Assembly (NCBI RefSeq): GCF_009830105.1
Contig: NZ_WURB01000015.1
Coordinates: forward strand, 42,868-106,867
Direction of reading: 5' to 3'
DNA from: Microvirga makkahensis
GTDB lineage: Bacteria > Pseudomonadota > Alphaproteobacteria > Rhizobiales > Beijerinckiaceae
Length of the DNA: 64,000 bases
Below the pieces are notes generated by a model, which had not been told where the DNA came from, ran no database searches, and was given only the letters and a program-made list of their open reading frames with translations. The translations under genes and the position numbers were made by a program. Positions 42,573-52,413 of the stretch are shown one piece after another; position 1 is the stretch's first letter, and the number at the start of each line of letters is the position of its first letter.

Positions 42573-43730
42573 ATGGATTTCGGAGGCAGGGGAGGGGAGT
42601 TCGACGACGAGCGGCCGTCGCTTCGCGCCTACGATCTCCCGGATCTGCCGTGGGAAAGGGTCGCCGGCCGACTGGAGGAGATTTCCATCGCCATCCTGCG
42701 CTTCGACGCCCGGGTGGAGGCGTCCGGCCTGTCGGATGGCTGGCAGTCGCGCTGCGACATGACCGAGGCCGTGCGGGCGATCATCCTGGACGGACATCTC
42801 GTCGACGTCGGCGATCTCGTGCTGCACGACGCCGGCATGGACGTGCGCCACCCCACGCATGAGCTCACGCGCGCCGCCGCGGCTCTCCGGGCGAGGCGAA
42901 CCGCCCTGGCCCGGCCGACACCCTGGCCTCTGTCGATCGACGGCCTGGCCGCCCTGCGCGGGATCGGCCCCATGCGAGGGGAGGTGGATCAGGGGCGGCG
43001 AAAGAGAAAACCGGATCCGCAAAGCGAGGACGACGACCTGTCCTTTGCCAACGATGCCGATCCGTGGAAGGCGCATTTCGCCGAGATCGATGCCCTGCTC
43101 GAGCGCACGGATCGGGTATTGGCCGGCGAGACCCCGCTGCCGAGGAGCCGCCCGCATTTCGTTTACGATCCGGATCACGATGAGGCGGAAAACGAGGATC
43201 TCTGGCTCGATGTGGTCAAGCGCACTTCCCACTGGCCGGCCGTGGCGGCCGCCGCCGTCGCCTGGAACGCTTGGCTCGACCTGAACCTCTACACCCGCCT
43301 GCCGTGGCTCGGCCTGATCGTGGCGGCTGCGATCCTGCGCGCGCGGGGTCTGACCAGCCGTCTGCTGCCGCTGGCCGCGGGATTCAAGCAGTCCAGGTTC
43401 CGGCCGCAGGGGAGGGAAGGGGTGCTCGAGAAGGTCGAGGGCTTCTGTGCGGTTGTGGAGGAGGCCGTCGCGATCGGCAACAAGGATCTGGACCGGCTGA
43501 TCCTGGCCCGCGATCTGATGTCGCGCGTCACCGCCAAGTGCCGCTCGAATTCGAGGCTGCCGGACCTCGTCGAGCTGTTCCTCTCCCGCCCTCTGGTGAC
43601 GGTGCCGCTGAGCGCCAAGCTCCTGAAGGTCACTCCCAAGGCCGTCGACCTGATGCTGGCGCAGCTGGGTGGTGCCCTGCCGCGCGAGCTCACCGGCCGG
43701 ACCCGTTATCGTGCCTGGGGCATTGTATAG
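42573..43730 (+). CDS. RHE_PE00001-type protein (DUF1612 with helix-turn-helix)
   Basis: Protein of 385 residues. The N-terminal domain has LDGHLVDVGDLVLHDAGMDV and RHPTHELTRAAAALRARR, the characteristic block of RHE_PE00001 proteins. WPAVAAAAVAWNAWL lies in the middle. A C-terminal helix-turn-helix (VTVPLSAKLLKVTPKAVDLM) precedes a basic end. These proteins are mostly found on rhizobial plasmids and have no established function. The organisation resembles Fic/DUF4172-like proteins only loosely. The start at 42573 is chosen for its GAGGGG site; 42561 is possible. Confidence 0.8.
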   Translation: MDFGGRGGEFDDERPSLRAYDLPDLPWERVAGRLEEISIAILRFDARVEASGLSDGWQSRCDMTEAVRAIILDGHLVDVGDLVLHDAGMDVRHPTHELTRAAAALRARRTALARPTPWPLSIDGLAALRGIGPMRGEVDQGRRKRKPDPQSEDDDLSFANDADPWKAHFAEIDALLERTDRVLAGETPLPRSRPHFVYDPDHDEAENEDLWLDVVKRTSHWPAVAAAAVAWNAWLDLNLYTRLPWLGLIVAAAILRARGLTSRLLPLAAGFKQSRFRPQGREGVLEKVEGFCAVVEEAVAIGNKDLDRLILARDLMSRVTAKCRSNSRLPDLVELFLSRPLVTVPLSAKLLKVTPKAVDLMLAQLGGALPRELTGRTRYRAWGIV

Positions 43731-43830
43731 AAGTCGTATAGAAGTCGCCGGACGGCACTGGCAGTGCCTCGCTCTCGCCTTACTGCCATGCTTCAGGAAG
43801 ATTGGACGGGGCTGAAGGGGAGGATGGCGG

Positions 43831-44199
43831 TTGTTTGAGGATCACGGTAGCACACGGATCGATCTGGTCTGTCCGCAATGCCGGAAGCTGTTCAAGGTCC
43901 GCTTGCGGAAGCTCCAGTTCGGGGCGGAGCTGACCTGCCGCCTGTGCCGACACGAGTTCCCGGCCCAGGATGTCTCCGAACGCCCTGAGGTTCAGGAGGC
44001 GCTTTCCCGAATGCGCCGGATTGTCGCACAGCGCATGGACCACGGGGCGGCCAGCGGAAGCCCGAGCGTCACCAAAGATCATGGCCGCCAGCCACCCGTC
44101 CACCCCAAGGCTCCCTTGAAGGCACCCGCCCCGCGCGAAAGCAGCGGAGAAGCGCCCGCTCGCGCTGGACCGGCGACGCCGCGGATCGAGGGCGTCTGA
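43831..44199 (+). CDS. Zinc-ribbon small protein of unknown function
   Basis: Predicted protein of 122 residues from a TTG start preceded by GGGGAGGATGG. The first 50 residues form a zinc ribbon with CPQCRKLF and CRLCRHEF, two CxxC pairs 19 residues apart. The rest is Pro/Ala/Ser-rich and probably disordered. The ribbon resembles short MJ0042-like domains found in regulators and membrane proteins. No function can be assigned. Confidence 0.6.
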   Translation: MFEDHGSTRIDLVCPQCRKLFKVRLRKLQFGAELTCRLCRHEFPAQDVSERPEVQEALSRMRRIVAQRMDHGAASGSPSVTKDHGRQPPVHPKAPLKAPAPRESSGEAPARAGPATPRIEGV

Positions 44200-44308
44200 C
44201 CTGACATCAGGGAAGCCGGGAATCGTGATCCGGCACGCTTGTCAGATTTCCGCGGTCGGTTGCCGGGACGGGGCCGATGACCATCGGTTTCTTGAGAATG
44301 CAGCCGAT

Positions 44309-45010
44309 TCAGGAGGATTGCCCGGGCTGATCGGCTTTCCCGGCCGGCCTCTGCAGGAGGCCATTGAGCAGCAGATCCACTGCAATCTCGAAATGCCTTT
44401 CCATGTCGATGGGCCGGCGATCCGAGAACAGAAGCATCGAGATGTTCAGGGACAGGGCCGGCGAGAGGAGCAGCTCCGGAAACTCCAGGATCGATGAGCG
44501 GCGGATCTCACCTCTCTCGGCTCCGTCCTCCAGGCTCTGACGCAGGCGTCTGACCACGGGGCCCATGAAGTTCTGATGATGCTCGTCGATCAGTTCGGGG
44601 AAGCGGTTCGCCTCGGCGATCAGCAGACGGAAAATCTCCCGGCCTCGCGGGTCCGTCGCAAGGATCCGGTACAGAAAGCAAAGATAGGCGCGCAGGAACT
44701 CCGCCGTCGATGAGGCGCTGCTCTCGGCGAATTCTTCGGCCTGAACGTGAACGGGCCGCGAGAGTTCGCGGACCATGGCCACGAAGACCTGCTCCTTGTT
44801 CTCGAAGTAGACGTAGATCGTGCCCTTCGTGACGCCGGCCCGGGCGGCGACGTCCTCCAAGCGCGTGGCGGCATAGCCCTTCTGAACGAATTCCTCGAAG
44901 GCCGCCTCCAGGATCTCGCCCGGGCGTTCGGCTTTGCGGCGGGTCCTGACAGCGCCGGCCTTACCCGAATCCCTCGTCTCCCGCTCTTCGTCGCTCGGGT
45001 GCGTCGGCAT
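44309..45010 (-). CDS. TetR-family repressor of the RND pump
   Basis: Protein of 233 residues. The TetR DNA-binding domain covers ~25-75: ILEAAFEEFVQKGYAATRLE, then DVAARAGVTKGTIYVYFENK. The C-terminal ligand domain includes a TetR_C_33-like segment (ATDPRGREIFRLLIAEANRF). The start at 45010 has a GAGGTG site; an upstream in-frame start is possible. It is divergent from the efflux operon, with a 24-bp dyad between them, the classic arrangement of AcrR/BepR-type repressors. Confidence 0.9.
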   Translation of the reverse strand: MPTHPSDEERETRDSGKAGAVRTRRKAERPGEILEAAFEEFVQKGYAATRLEDVAARAGVTKGTIYVYFENKEQVFVAMVRELSRPVHVQAEEFAESSASSTAEFLRAYLCFLYRILATDPRGREIFRLLIAEANRFPELIDEHHQNFMGPVVRRLRQSLEDGAERGEIRRSSILEFPELLLSPALSLNISMLLFSDRRPIDMERHFEIAVDLLLNGLLQRPAGKADQPGQSS

Positions 45011-45143
45011 TAGTGTTTCACCTCTTCCGGCAGGGATCACCAAGGTCTTACGGGCGCAGTCGATGCGTCAACAGGGATCGGTCAGGCAGTTCGGTCGGCC
45101 GCCCTCAAGCTCTACCGGAACAGCCGACAATTCGTTGATTTAA

Positions 45144-45167
45144 TATTGACTAACCGGTCAGTCAATA
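45144..45167. promoter_or_regulatory. TetR-type operator between repressor and RND pump
   Basis: TATTGACT-AACCGGTC-AGTCAATA: perfect eight-base outer arms around a nearly palindromic CCGG centre. It lies 46 bp before the membrane-fusion gene and 134 bp from the repressor gene. It contains a TTGAC element, so bound repressor would block the promoter. Confidence 0.85.
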
Positions 45168-45212
45168 ATTATATGCGCTGCACCATTCTCAAGAGTCGTG
45201 ACGATTCCACCG

Positions 45213-46373
45213 ATGATCCGAACCAATTTCCCGGCAGCCGCTATCTCTCTGTCTGCAGCTCTGTTCCTCGGTCCGGTCGCGGCTGCGAACGCCCAGCAAC
45301 CGGGAGGAGGCCAGGCTCCGCCGCCGCAGGTGACCGTGACCCGAATCGAGGCGAAGAGCGTTCCCGTCACATACTCGTACGCGGCCCGGATCTCGGCGTT
45401 CCGCGAGGTGCAGGTGAGAGCCCGCGTCGGCGGCATCCTGCTCAAGAGGAACTTCACCGAAGGCGCGCAGATCAAAGCCGATCAGGTGCTCTTCGAGATC
45501 GATCCCGCACCCTTCGAGGCGGAGCTGGCCCGGGCCAAGGCGCAGCTCCAGCAGGCTCAGGCGCAGCTCAGCCAGGCCAAGCGCGATGCCGAACGCGCCT
45601 TGCAGCTCTTTGCAAGGGGCGCGGGCAGCGAGAAGTCGCGGGACGATGCCATCGCGGCGAAGGAACTTGCGGAAGCGTCCGTCGCAGCAGCCCGGGCACA
45701 GGTCCAGACCGCTCAGCTCAACCTCGACTACACGCATGTGAGAGCCCCCATCGGCGGCATCACCAGCCTGGAGCAGGTACCGGAGGGCAGCCTGATCGGG
45801 ACCAGCGGCGACAGCGGCCTGCTGACCTCGATCACTCAGCTCGATCCCGTCTATGTGAATTTCGCCTTCGCCGATCGCGAAGGCGCAGAGATCCGGCGCC
45901 TCCTGAAGGCGCAGAACGAGGGCGCTCCAGCGAAGGACCTCAAGGTGAAGATCGCCTTCGGGGATGGCGAAGTCTACGAGCACGAGGGCACCATCGACTT
46001 CACGTCGAGCAGCATCGACACCGAAACCGGAACCCTGCAGGCGCGCGCCGTGGTGAAGAATCCCGATCACCGCCTCGTGCCGGGCCAGTTCGTGCGGGCG
46101 ACCGTCACCGGCCTGACCCTGAACGAGGCCATCGTGATCCCCGAGGCTGCCGTGATGCAGGGACCGCAGGGGCAGTTCGTCTATACGATCAACGGGAGCG
46201 GCAAGGCCGAGGTCCGCCCGGTTCAGCTCGATCGTCAGACCGAGGGCGGCTGGGTCGTGTCGTCGGGCCTGCGGGCGGGTGACAGGCTCGTCACGGAAGG
46301 CGTCATCAAGGTGCGTCCCGGAGCCCCTGTGACCGCCTCGGCCTCCACCCACACGAATGTCGCGGTGAAGTGA
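45213..46373 (+). CDS. RND efflux membrane-fusion protein (AcrA/MexA-like)
   Basis: Periplasmic adaptor of 386 residues with signal peptide (~1-28, cleavage near ANAQQ). Order of domains: barrel strand ([20 protein letters not shown]), lipoyl half ([20 protein letters not shown]), Ala/Gln-rich coiled-coil hairpin (~95-165), lipoyl half ([13 protein letters not shown]), then beta-barrel and membrane-proximal domains. A GTG at 45198 is the alternative start; neither has a strong ribosome binding site. Its stop overlaps the start of the pump gene. Confidence 0.93.
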   Translation: MIRTNFPAAAISLSAALFLGPVAAANAQQPGGGQAPPPQVTVTRIEAKSVPVTYSYAARISAFREVQVRARVGGILLKRNFTEGAQIKADQVLFEIDPAPFEAELARAKAQLQQAQAQLSQAKRDAERALQLFARGAGSEKSRDDAIAAKELAEASVAAARAQVQTAQLNLDYTHVRAPIGGITSLEQVPEGSLIGTSGDSGLLTSITQLDPVYVNFAFADREGAEIRRLLKAQNEGAPAKDLKVKIAFGDGEVYEHEGTIDFTSSSIDTETGTLQARAVVKNPDHRLVPGQFVRATVTGLTLNEAIVIPEAAVMQGPQGQFVYTINGSGKAEVRPVQLDRQTEGGWVVSSGLRAGDRLVTEGVIKVRPGAPVTASASTHTNVAVK

Positions 46374-49300
46374 TGAATTCCCGCTTTTTCATCGACCGGC
46401 CGGTCTTTGCGGCCGTGATCTCGATCGTCATCGTTCTCGCGGGAGCCTTGGCGATCCGGGCATTGCCGATTGCCCAATATCCCGAACTGACGCCGCCGCA
46501 GGTGGTCGTGAGCGCCACCTATCCGGGCGCCAGTGCCGAGACGGTCGCCCAGACCGTGGCGGCCCCCCTTGAGCAGCAGATCAACGGCGTGGAGGGCATG
46601 CTCTACATGCAATCCTCCAACTCCAGCAGCGGCACGATGCAGCTGACCGTGACCTTCGCCCTGGGCACGGATCCGGACCAGGCCACCATCGACGTCAACA
46701 ATCGTGTCCAGCGCGCGACTCCGACCCTCCCCTCGGAGGTGACCCGCCAGGGCGTCACCGTCGCCAAGCGCTCGACGTCGATCCTGGGCATGGTCGCCAT
46801 GTTCTCGACGGACCCGCGTTACGATCGCACCTTTGTGGGCAATTACGCGCTTCTCAACGTCATCGACGAGCTCAAGCGCATCCCGGGCGTGGGCGACGCC
46901 TCGGCGCTCGGCTCTCTCGATTATTCCATGCGCATCTGGCTGCGGCCGGACAAGCTCGCCCAGTTCAACCTGACGCCGACGGACGTCGCAGCCGCCATCC
47001 GCGAGCAGAACGCCCAGTTCGCCGCCGGCCGCTTCGGCGACGAGCCCACCGACAAGTCGGTCGCCTTCACCTACTCGGCCACGACCATGGGCCGCCTGCC
47101 GGACAAGGAGGCGTTCGAGAACATCATCCTGCGCTCCGACGCGAACGCCGCCGCGCTGCGCCTGAAGGATGTCGCCCGGGTCGAACTCGGCGCCCAGAGC
47201 TACACGGTCACGGCCGAACTCAACGGCACGCCGGCCGTTCCGATCGCGGTCTACCTCCAGCCCGGCGCCAATGCGCTGGCCACCATGGAGGCGCTGACCG
47301 CCCGCATGGAGGAGCTGAAGCAGGCTTTTCCCGAAGGAATCGACTATCAAATTCCCTTCGACACGACCAAGTTCATCAAGGTCTCCGTCGAGGAGGTCAT
47401 CCATACCTTCATCGAGGCGATCATCCTCGTCGTCGCCGTCGTGTTCCTGTTCCTGCAGAACTGGCGTGCTACGCTCATTCCGGTGATCGCCGTGCCGATC
47501 TCGATCATCGGCACCTTCGCCGGCATGTACATGTTCGGCTTCTCGATCAACCTGCTGACCCTGTTCGGCCTGGTGCTGGCCATCGGCATCGTGGTGGACG
47601 ACGCCATCGTGGTGCTGGAGAACGTCGAGCGCATCATGACCGCGGAGCATCTGCCCCCGCGTCAGGCCGCCATCAAGGCCATGGGCGAGGTCACGGGCCC
47701 GGTGATCGCCATCGTGCTGGTGCTCTGCGCCGTGTTCGTGCCCGTCACCTTCATGGGTGGCCTGGCCGGCGAGATGTACAAGCAGTTCGCGGTCACGATC
47801 GCGATCTCGGTGACCATCTCCGGCATCGTGGCGCTGACCCTCACGCCCGCCCTGTGCGCGCTGATCCTGAAGCCCGGTCATCAGCAGCCGGCCCTGCCGT
47901 TCCGCCTGTTCAACCGCGCCTTCGACCGGCTCACCGCCGGCTATACGGCCGGCGTGCGCTTCCTGGTCCGCCGCGTGGCGGTGGGCCTGATGATCTCGGC
48001 CGGCGTGGTCGGGGCGACCGCCTACCTGTTCATGACGATTCCGGGTTCGCTCGTGCCGGACGAGGACCAGGGCGTTCTGTTCAGCGTCGCGATTCTGCCT
48101 CCGGCGGCCTCGCTGAGCCGCACCCAGGCGGTGGTCGGCACGGCCAGCGACAACTTCCGGAACCATCCGGCGGTGGAGAATGTGTTTGCAGTGTCGGGCT
48201 TCGATCTGCTCTCGGGCGGCCAGAAGACCAGCGCCGGCACCTCCTTCGTGTCGCTCACGGATTGGGACGAGCGCCGAGCGCCGGAACTCGATGCCCGTAG
48301 GCTGGCGGGGCCGTTCATTGGCATGAATGCGGGCATCAAGGACGGCATGGTCCTCGCCTTCAATCCGCCCCCGATCATGGGCCTGAGCACCACGGGCGGC
48401 TTCGAGCTCTATCTCCAGGACCGCACAGGCAGCGGCGTCGCCAATCTCGCGGCGGCGACCGCGAAACTGGTCGAGGCCGCCTCCAAGCGCCCCGAACTCA
48501 CCGGCGTGCGCACGACGTTCGATACGAGCGTCCCGCAGTACAAGATCGATCTCGATCGCGAGAAGGCGAAGGCTCTGAACGTACCGATCAACTCGGTGTT
48601 CGAGGCTATGCAGAGCACGTTCGGCAACCTCTACGTAAACGACTTCACCTTGTTCGGGCGCAACTACCGCGTCATGCTGCAGTCGGAATCGAACTTCCGT
48701 CAGACGCCGGACGATCTCAGGCACGTCTTCGTCAAGGCGGGGTCTGGCAGCATGATCCCGCTCAGCACACTGGTGAGCGTCGAGCGCGTCATCGGCCCCG
48801 ATCAGCTGGAGCGCTTCAACGCTTTCAACGCCGCCAAGGTGACCGGGAATCCGGCCCCGGGCTACACCTCCGGGCAAGCAATCGCCGCCATGCAGGAGTT
48901 GGCGCGGGAGGCGATTCCAGAGGGGTTCCAGATCGCCTGGACGGGTTCGGCCTATCAGGAGCTGGAAACGGGCGGCACCGGATCCCAGGCGATGATCTTC
49001 GGCCTGGTCATGGTGTTCCTGATCCTGGCGGCGCAGTACGAGAAGTGGAGCCTGCCGCTGGCGGTGATCACGGCGGTGCCGTTCGCGCTGTTCGGCGCTC
49101 TCGTGGCGATCTGGCTGCGGGGGTTGACCAACGACGTGTATTTCCAGATCGGCTTGGTCACGCTCATCGGGCTGGCCGCCAAGAACGCGATCCTGATCGT
49201 GGAGTTCGCGGTGCTCCGGCGGCAGGAGGGGGTGAGCGCGGTCGAGGCTGCCATCGACGCCGCACGGCTGCGGTTCCGCCCCATCGTGATGACCTCGCTG

Positions 49301-49519
49301 GCGTTCATCCTGGGAGTCGTGCCGCTCGCCATCTCGACTGGTGCCGGCTCCGCCAGCCGCCATTCCATCGGGACCGGCGTCATCGGCGGGATGCTGGCGG
49401 CGACCTTCATTGCGACCTTCCTGATCCCGATGTTCTACCGCCTGATCGCATGGCGCCAGCCGAAGCCCAGGGACGAGGACGAGGCTCTGCCAGCCGTGAC
49501 GCCGTCCGAGGCCTCATGA
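46373..49519 (+). CDS. RND multidrug efflux transporter, HAE1 family (AcrB/MexB-like)
   Basis: Inner-membrane pump of 1048 residues, full length. The N-terminus is [20 protein letters not shown] with TM1 and the porter domain opens [13 protein letters not shown]. The proton-relay pair is in [18 protein letters not shown] on TM4. Twelve helices and two large periplasmic loops are recognisable. It overlaps the adaptor gene by one base. No outer-membrane channel gene follows, so it must use one encoded elsewhere (TolC-like). Substrates (drugs, detergents, plant phenolics) cannot be told from sequence. Confidence 0.95.
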   Translation: MNSRFFIDRPVFAAVISIVIVLAGALAIRALPIAQYPELTPPQVVVSATYPGASAETVAQTVAAPLEQQINGVEGMLYMQSSNSSSGTMQLTVTFALGTDPDQATIDVNNRVQRATPTLPSEVTRQGVTVAKRSTSILGMVAMFSTDPRYDRTFVGNYALLNVIDELKRIPGVGDASALGSLDYSMRIWLRPDKLAQFNLTPTDVAAAIREQNAQFAAGRFGDEPTDKSVAFTYSATTMGRLPDKEAFENIILRSDANAAALRLKDVARVELGAQSYTVTAELNGTPAVPIAVYLQPGANALATMEALTARMEELKQAFPEGIDYQIPFDTTKFIKVSVEEVIHTFIEAIILVVAVVFLFLQNWRATLIPVIAVPISIIGTFAGMYMFGFSINLLTLFGLVLAIGIVVDDAIVVLENVERIMTAEHLPPRQAAIKAMGEVTGPVIAIVLVLCAVFVPVTFMGGLAGEMYKQFAVTIAISVTISGIVALTLTPALCALILKPGHQQPALPFRLFNRAFDRLTAGYTAGVRFLVRRVAVGLMISAGVVGATAYLFMTIPGSLVPDEDQGVLFSVAILPPAASLSRTQAVVGTASDNFRNHPAVENVFAVSGFDLLSGGQKTSAGTSFVSLTDWDERRAPELDARRLAGPFIGMNAGIKDGMVLAFNPPPIMGLSTTGGFELYLQDRTGSGVANLAAATAKLVEAASKRPELTGVRTTFDTSVPQYKIDLDREKAKALNVPINSVFEAMQSTFGNLYVNDFTLFGRNYRVMLQSESNFRQTPDDLRHVFVKAGSGSMIPLSTLVSVERVIGPDQLERFNAFNAAKVTGNPAPGYTSGQAIAAMQELAREAIPEGFQIAWTGSAYQELETGGTGSQAMIFGLVMVFLILAAQYEKWSLPLAVITAVPFALFGALVAIWLRGLTNDVYFQIGLVTLIGLAAKNAILIVEFAVLRRQEGVSAVEAAIDAARLRFRPIVMTSLAFILGVVPLAISTGAGSASRHSIGTGVIGGMLAATFIATFLIPMFYRLIAWRQPKPRDEDEALPAVTPSEAS

Positions 49520-49530
49520 GCCGACAGGAG

Positions 49531-50352
49531 GGCTCTGTCGCAATTTGTGCATGCGGATGGAAAGCTCCTTGGGCGGCTCAGATTTGCTTATGCGGCAAGC
49601 CGATCGAACTGTTCAGCGAGCGACGTTTGATGAGTGCAGGCGTACTTCGCCTGTCCCTTGCGCATCATGTGAACCATCTCAATCCCACCCAGGATCACGT
49701 GGGCCGTGGTAGTCGACTTGAAGCCGAGCATCGGACGAATGCGCCTTTTGATAGCGCGATGATCCTGCTCGATGCGATCGTTGAGGTAGGTACTTTGGCG
49801 GATGCGAATGGATTCCAAATCACGCTGTGATCTGCTCTGAAGTCGATCTGCAGTATCGCAAGACAGGATCGCCTCGCGGTTCGTCTGGCTGCCGTCGACC
49901 ACAATCCGCTCAGGACGGCTGTGGCGCTTCAGCGCCTTGCGCAGGAAGCGTTTGGCCGCAGCAAGATTGCGCTTCTCGCTGAACCGGAACTCGACCGTAT
50001 CGCCGTTGCTGTCGATGGCGCGGCAGAGATACATCCAACGCCCACGGACTTTGATATACGTCTCGTCCATGTGCCATCTGTTCATGACCGGGCGCTTGCG
50101 CCGATTGAACCGCTCCAGCAGGTCGGGCGAGTAGCGAATGATCCATCTGTGAATGGTCGCGTGATCGACCGAGATGCCACGCTCGGCCATCATTTCTTCC
50201 AAGTTCCGCAGGCTCAGTCCGTAAGCGAGATACCACCGGACACACAGCAGGATCACCGAACGATCAAAATGCCTGCCCTTGAATATCGCGCACCTTCGGA
50301 GCCACCGGAGGCATAGACCGAACTGAGTTACTGATGAGTTTGCGACGGTTCC
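49531..50352. mobile_element. IS6-family insertion sequence
   Basis: The left end GGCTCTGTCGCAATTTG and the right end (reverse strand) GGAACCGTCGCAAACTC are the imperfect terminal inverted repeats typical of IS6 elements. They enclose one transposase gene in an 822-bp unit, close to the family norm. Flanking octamers (GACAGGAG and GTGCATGT) do not match, so there is no target duplication. This suggests recombination or deletion after insertion. Confidence 0.85.
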
Positions 50353-50358
50353 GTGCAT
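49588..50358 (-). CDS. IS6-family transposase
   Basis: Protein of up to 256 residues with FKGRHFDRSVILLCVRWYLA, the DDE residues in RWHMDETYIKV, IVVDGSQTNREA and NDRIEQDHRAIKRRIRPMLG. The helix-turn-helix region (LSLRNLEEMMAERGISVDHA) precedes the catalytic core. The only ATG in frame (50358) lies six bases outside the element's terminal repeat. The natural start is therefore probably an internal alternative codon such as the GTG within DRSVILL, or the element has lost its original start. The catalytic triad is intact. Confidence 0.88.
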   Translation of the reverse strand: MHGTVANSSVTQFGLCLRWLRRCAIFKGRHFDRSVILLCVRWYLAYGLSLRNLEEMMAERGISVDHATIHRWIIRYSPDLLERFNRRKRPVMNRWHMDETYIKVRGRWMYLCRAIDSNGDTVEFRFSEKRNLAAAKRFLRKALKRHSRPERIVVDGSQTNREAILSCDTADRLQSRSQRDLESIRIRQSTYLNDRIEQDHRAIKRRIRPMLGFKSTTTAHVILGGIEMVHMMRKGQAKYACTHQTSLAEQFDRLAA

Positions 50359-50495
50359 GTTACTGATTTTGGTGCATGGCAGGCTCTGCGCAACGAAGGC
50401 CCAGGCTTGCCAAGTGATCCGTGTGACGGCAATCTCAGCCCAACGAGACGTTCAGCGGGTGGTTGCCGGAGCATTGTCTCGGCGGGCAACAGGAC

Positions 50496-51224
50496 ATGGG
50501 AAACGGCCAAATCATGATCATGGACAGTGGGAACGCCGATGTCGGCGAGACAGACGAGGTGGCTTTGCTCGGGCGTCGGTCGGCGCTTCTCAGCCGCCGG
50601 TCGTTTCTGGTCGGCTCGGCCGTCGGCATCGGCGCGCTGGGGCTGGCCGGTTGCGTGACCTCCGACGGCATGAGCGTCGCCGAGGCGGCGAGGGTCTACG
50701 GGCCGGTGCCCGATGAGAAATTCCCGATCCCGGCGATCGATGTCAGCAAGGTCGACCCGAAATACTATCGCCGGACAGTCCGCTACGACACCAAAGAGGC
50801 GCCCGGCACGATTATCGTCGATCCCGGCAACTATTACGTCTACCGCATCGAGGGCGACGGAACCGCCACCCGCTATGGTGCCAATGTCGGCCGCGACGGA
50901 TTCCGGTGGAGCGGTGACGCTTATGTTGGGCGCAAGGCCGAATGGCCGACCTGGACCCCGCCCAAGGAGATGATCCGGCGCCAGCCCGAGGCGGCCAAAT
51001 GGGCCCGCGGCATGCCCGGTGGCCTCGACAATCCGCTCGGCGCCCGCACGCTTTATCTCTACCAGAACGGCGCTTACACGCTCTACACGATCTACGCCAG
51101 CCTCGACGCCGAATCGATCGGTACAGGCATCACAAGCGGCTGCGTCGGCCTGCTCACTCAGGATATGATGCACCTGTACTCACGCACGCCGGTCAAGACG
51201 AAGGTGGTCGTCCTGCCAGCATAG
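50496..51224 (+). CDS. YkuD (L,D-transpeptidase-fold) lipoprotein with altered active site
   Basis: Protein of 242 residues. RRSFLVGSAVGIGALGLAGC is a twin-arginine-type or lipoprotein signal ending at a Cys lipobox. The YkuD domain spans ~85-242: APGTIIVDPGNYYVYRIEGD, then LGARTLYLYQNGAYTLYTIY. In active enzymes HGT and SxGCxR(M/L) follow; here they are YAS and SGCVGL. The nucleophile Cys is kept but the catalytic His and the Arg after the Cys are missing. I recall similar variants in related bacteria, so this may be a conserved subgroup. The start has CAGGAC nearby; a TTG at 50463 is possible. Confidence 0.8.
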   Translation: MGNGQIMIMDSGNADVGETDEVALLGRRSALLSRRSFLVGSAVGIGALGLAGCVTSDGMSVAEAARVYGPVPDEKFPIPAIDVSKVDPKYYRRTVRYDTKEAPGTIIVDPGNYYVYRIEGDGTATRYGANVGRDGFRWSGDAYVGRKAEWPTWTPPKEMIRRQPEAAKWARGMPGGLDNPLGARTLYLYQNGAYTLYTIYASLDAESIGTGITSGCVGLLTQDMMHLYSRTPVKTKVVVLPA

Positions 51225-51631
51225 CAACGGCGCCAACTCCGGTCCAGGCGCTGCCGGTGCGGGCAGTGCAAACAACAGGCCGGTTCTTGGAGCCCGAGCG
51301 ATCGTGCGGGTGGCGATCCTTTGCAGGTCGACGACGCGGCCTTTATCGTCACGCACGACCCAGGTTGGCGACGCCAGCACCAGCGACACGCAGCTGTTCC
51401 CGAGGTCAATTGTGACGGCCATGCCCTGGCGAGGAATCGGGTGATAGGGAGCGGTTCCTGCAGCCCGCCAATGCATTGGCGTTTGCTGAGGGACCCGCGG
51501 CCTCGGACCACCTCTCTCTGCGGTCCAACCTAGTTCGCGCCGTGATGCTGGCACCCGCTGGCGCCACGACCGCACTGGTCATGCGGCGGGCCCGTCGTCT
51601 GATTAAGGGCGGGCTTTTGGAGAACCGACCT
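51225..51631. other. Intergenic region, one weak minus-strand frame
   Basis: A minus-strand frame (51180-51422) reads MAVTIDLGNSCVSLVLASPT, then WVVRDDKGRVVDLQRIATRT. It looks protein-like but has a weak ribosome binding site, overlaps the YkuD gene and matches no family I know. No other feature is seen. Confidence 0.3.
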
Positions 51632-52399
51632 TCAAGGCATGTACTGGCCGCCGTTCAATTCGATGGTCTGGCCGCTGATGTAGCCGCTCATGGCGTTGCT
51701 CGCGAGGAACAGGAACACGCCGACTGCATCTTCAGGTGTGCCGATCCTTGCCATGGGAATCGTCTTGCGTTGCGCCTCGATCCATTCCGGGCTTGAGAAG
51801 CGCTCATGAAACGGGGTCATGATGACGCCGGGCGAAACGCCGTTCACGCGGATGTTGCTGGGCGCGAGCTCCTTGGCCATGTTGCGCGTGATGTTGAGCA
51901 CGAAGGCTTTCGCACCTGCATAGAGACCTGCTCCCGGCCCGCCGCCGTTGCGCGCCGCAATGGAGCTCATGTTGATGATCACGCCGCCGCCTTGCGCCCT
52001 GCCGAGATAGGGCAGGGCGGCTTTCGAGGTCATCACCACCGAGCGGATGTTAGTGTCGAGAACTCGGTCGTAAAGCTCGTCGTCGAGCTCCTGCAGAGGC
52101 GACCGCTTGATCATTGCGCCTGCATTGTTGATCAGGATGTCGAGACCGCCGAGTTTGCCGACCGTATCCTCCACCAGCTGCGCCGCCGCAGCGGAGCGCG
52201 ACACGTCCGCCTGCAGGACGTAAGCCTCGCCGCCCGCCTCTCGGATCTCCCGCCCGACGGTTTCGGCTTCGCCTGCGCTTGCGTTGTAATGCACGATGAC
52301 GCGCGCGCCGTGCGCGGCGAACGCCTTGGCAACGGCCGCCCCCATACCTGTGCTCGATCCGGTGACAAGAACGCGCTTGCCTTTTAAATCTTCAAGCAT
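51632..52399 (-). CDS. SDR-family oxidoreductase
   Basis: Classical short-chain dehydrogenase of 255 residues. The cofactor motif is LVTGSSTGMGAAVA near residue 10, followed by LINNAGAM, the catalytic Ser in IINMSS, and YAGAK supplying Tyr and Lys. The end (GQTIELNGGQYMP) is typical. It reduces or oxidises a hydroxyl/carbonyl with NAD(P). It is the last gene of the kinase-aldolase-aldolase operon, 14 bp after the LacD-type aldolase. A role in the same sugar pathway, such as handling an aldehyde product, is inferred. Confidence 0.88.
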   Translation of the reverse strand: MLEDLKGKRVLVTGSSTGMGAAVAKAFAAHGARVIVHYNASAGEAETVGREIREAGGEAYVLQADVSRSAAAAQLVEDTVGKLGGLDILINNAGAMIKRSPLQELDDELYDRVLDTNIRSVVMTSKAALPYLGRAQGGGVIINMSSIAARNGGGPGAGLYAGAKAFVLNITRNMAKELAPSNIRVNGVSPGVIMTPFHERFSSPEWIEAQRKTIPMARIGTPEDAVGVFLFLASNAMSGYISGQTIELNGGQYMP

Positions 52400-52413
52400 C
52401 TTTTCAGAAATCC

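Noticed and set aside
46235..49363. 1042-codon open frame on the minus strand
   Set aside because: It lies opposite the RND pump gene and is rich in Arg, Asp, Gly and His with no hydrophobic pattern. It is the shadow of a high-G+C gene.
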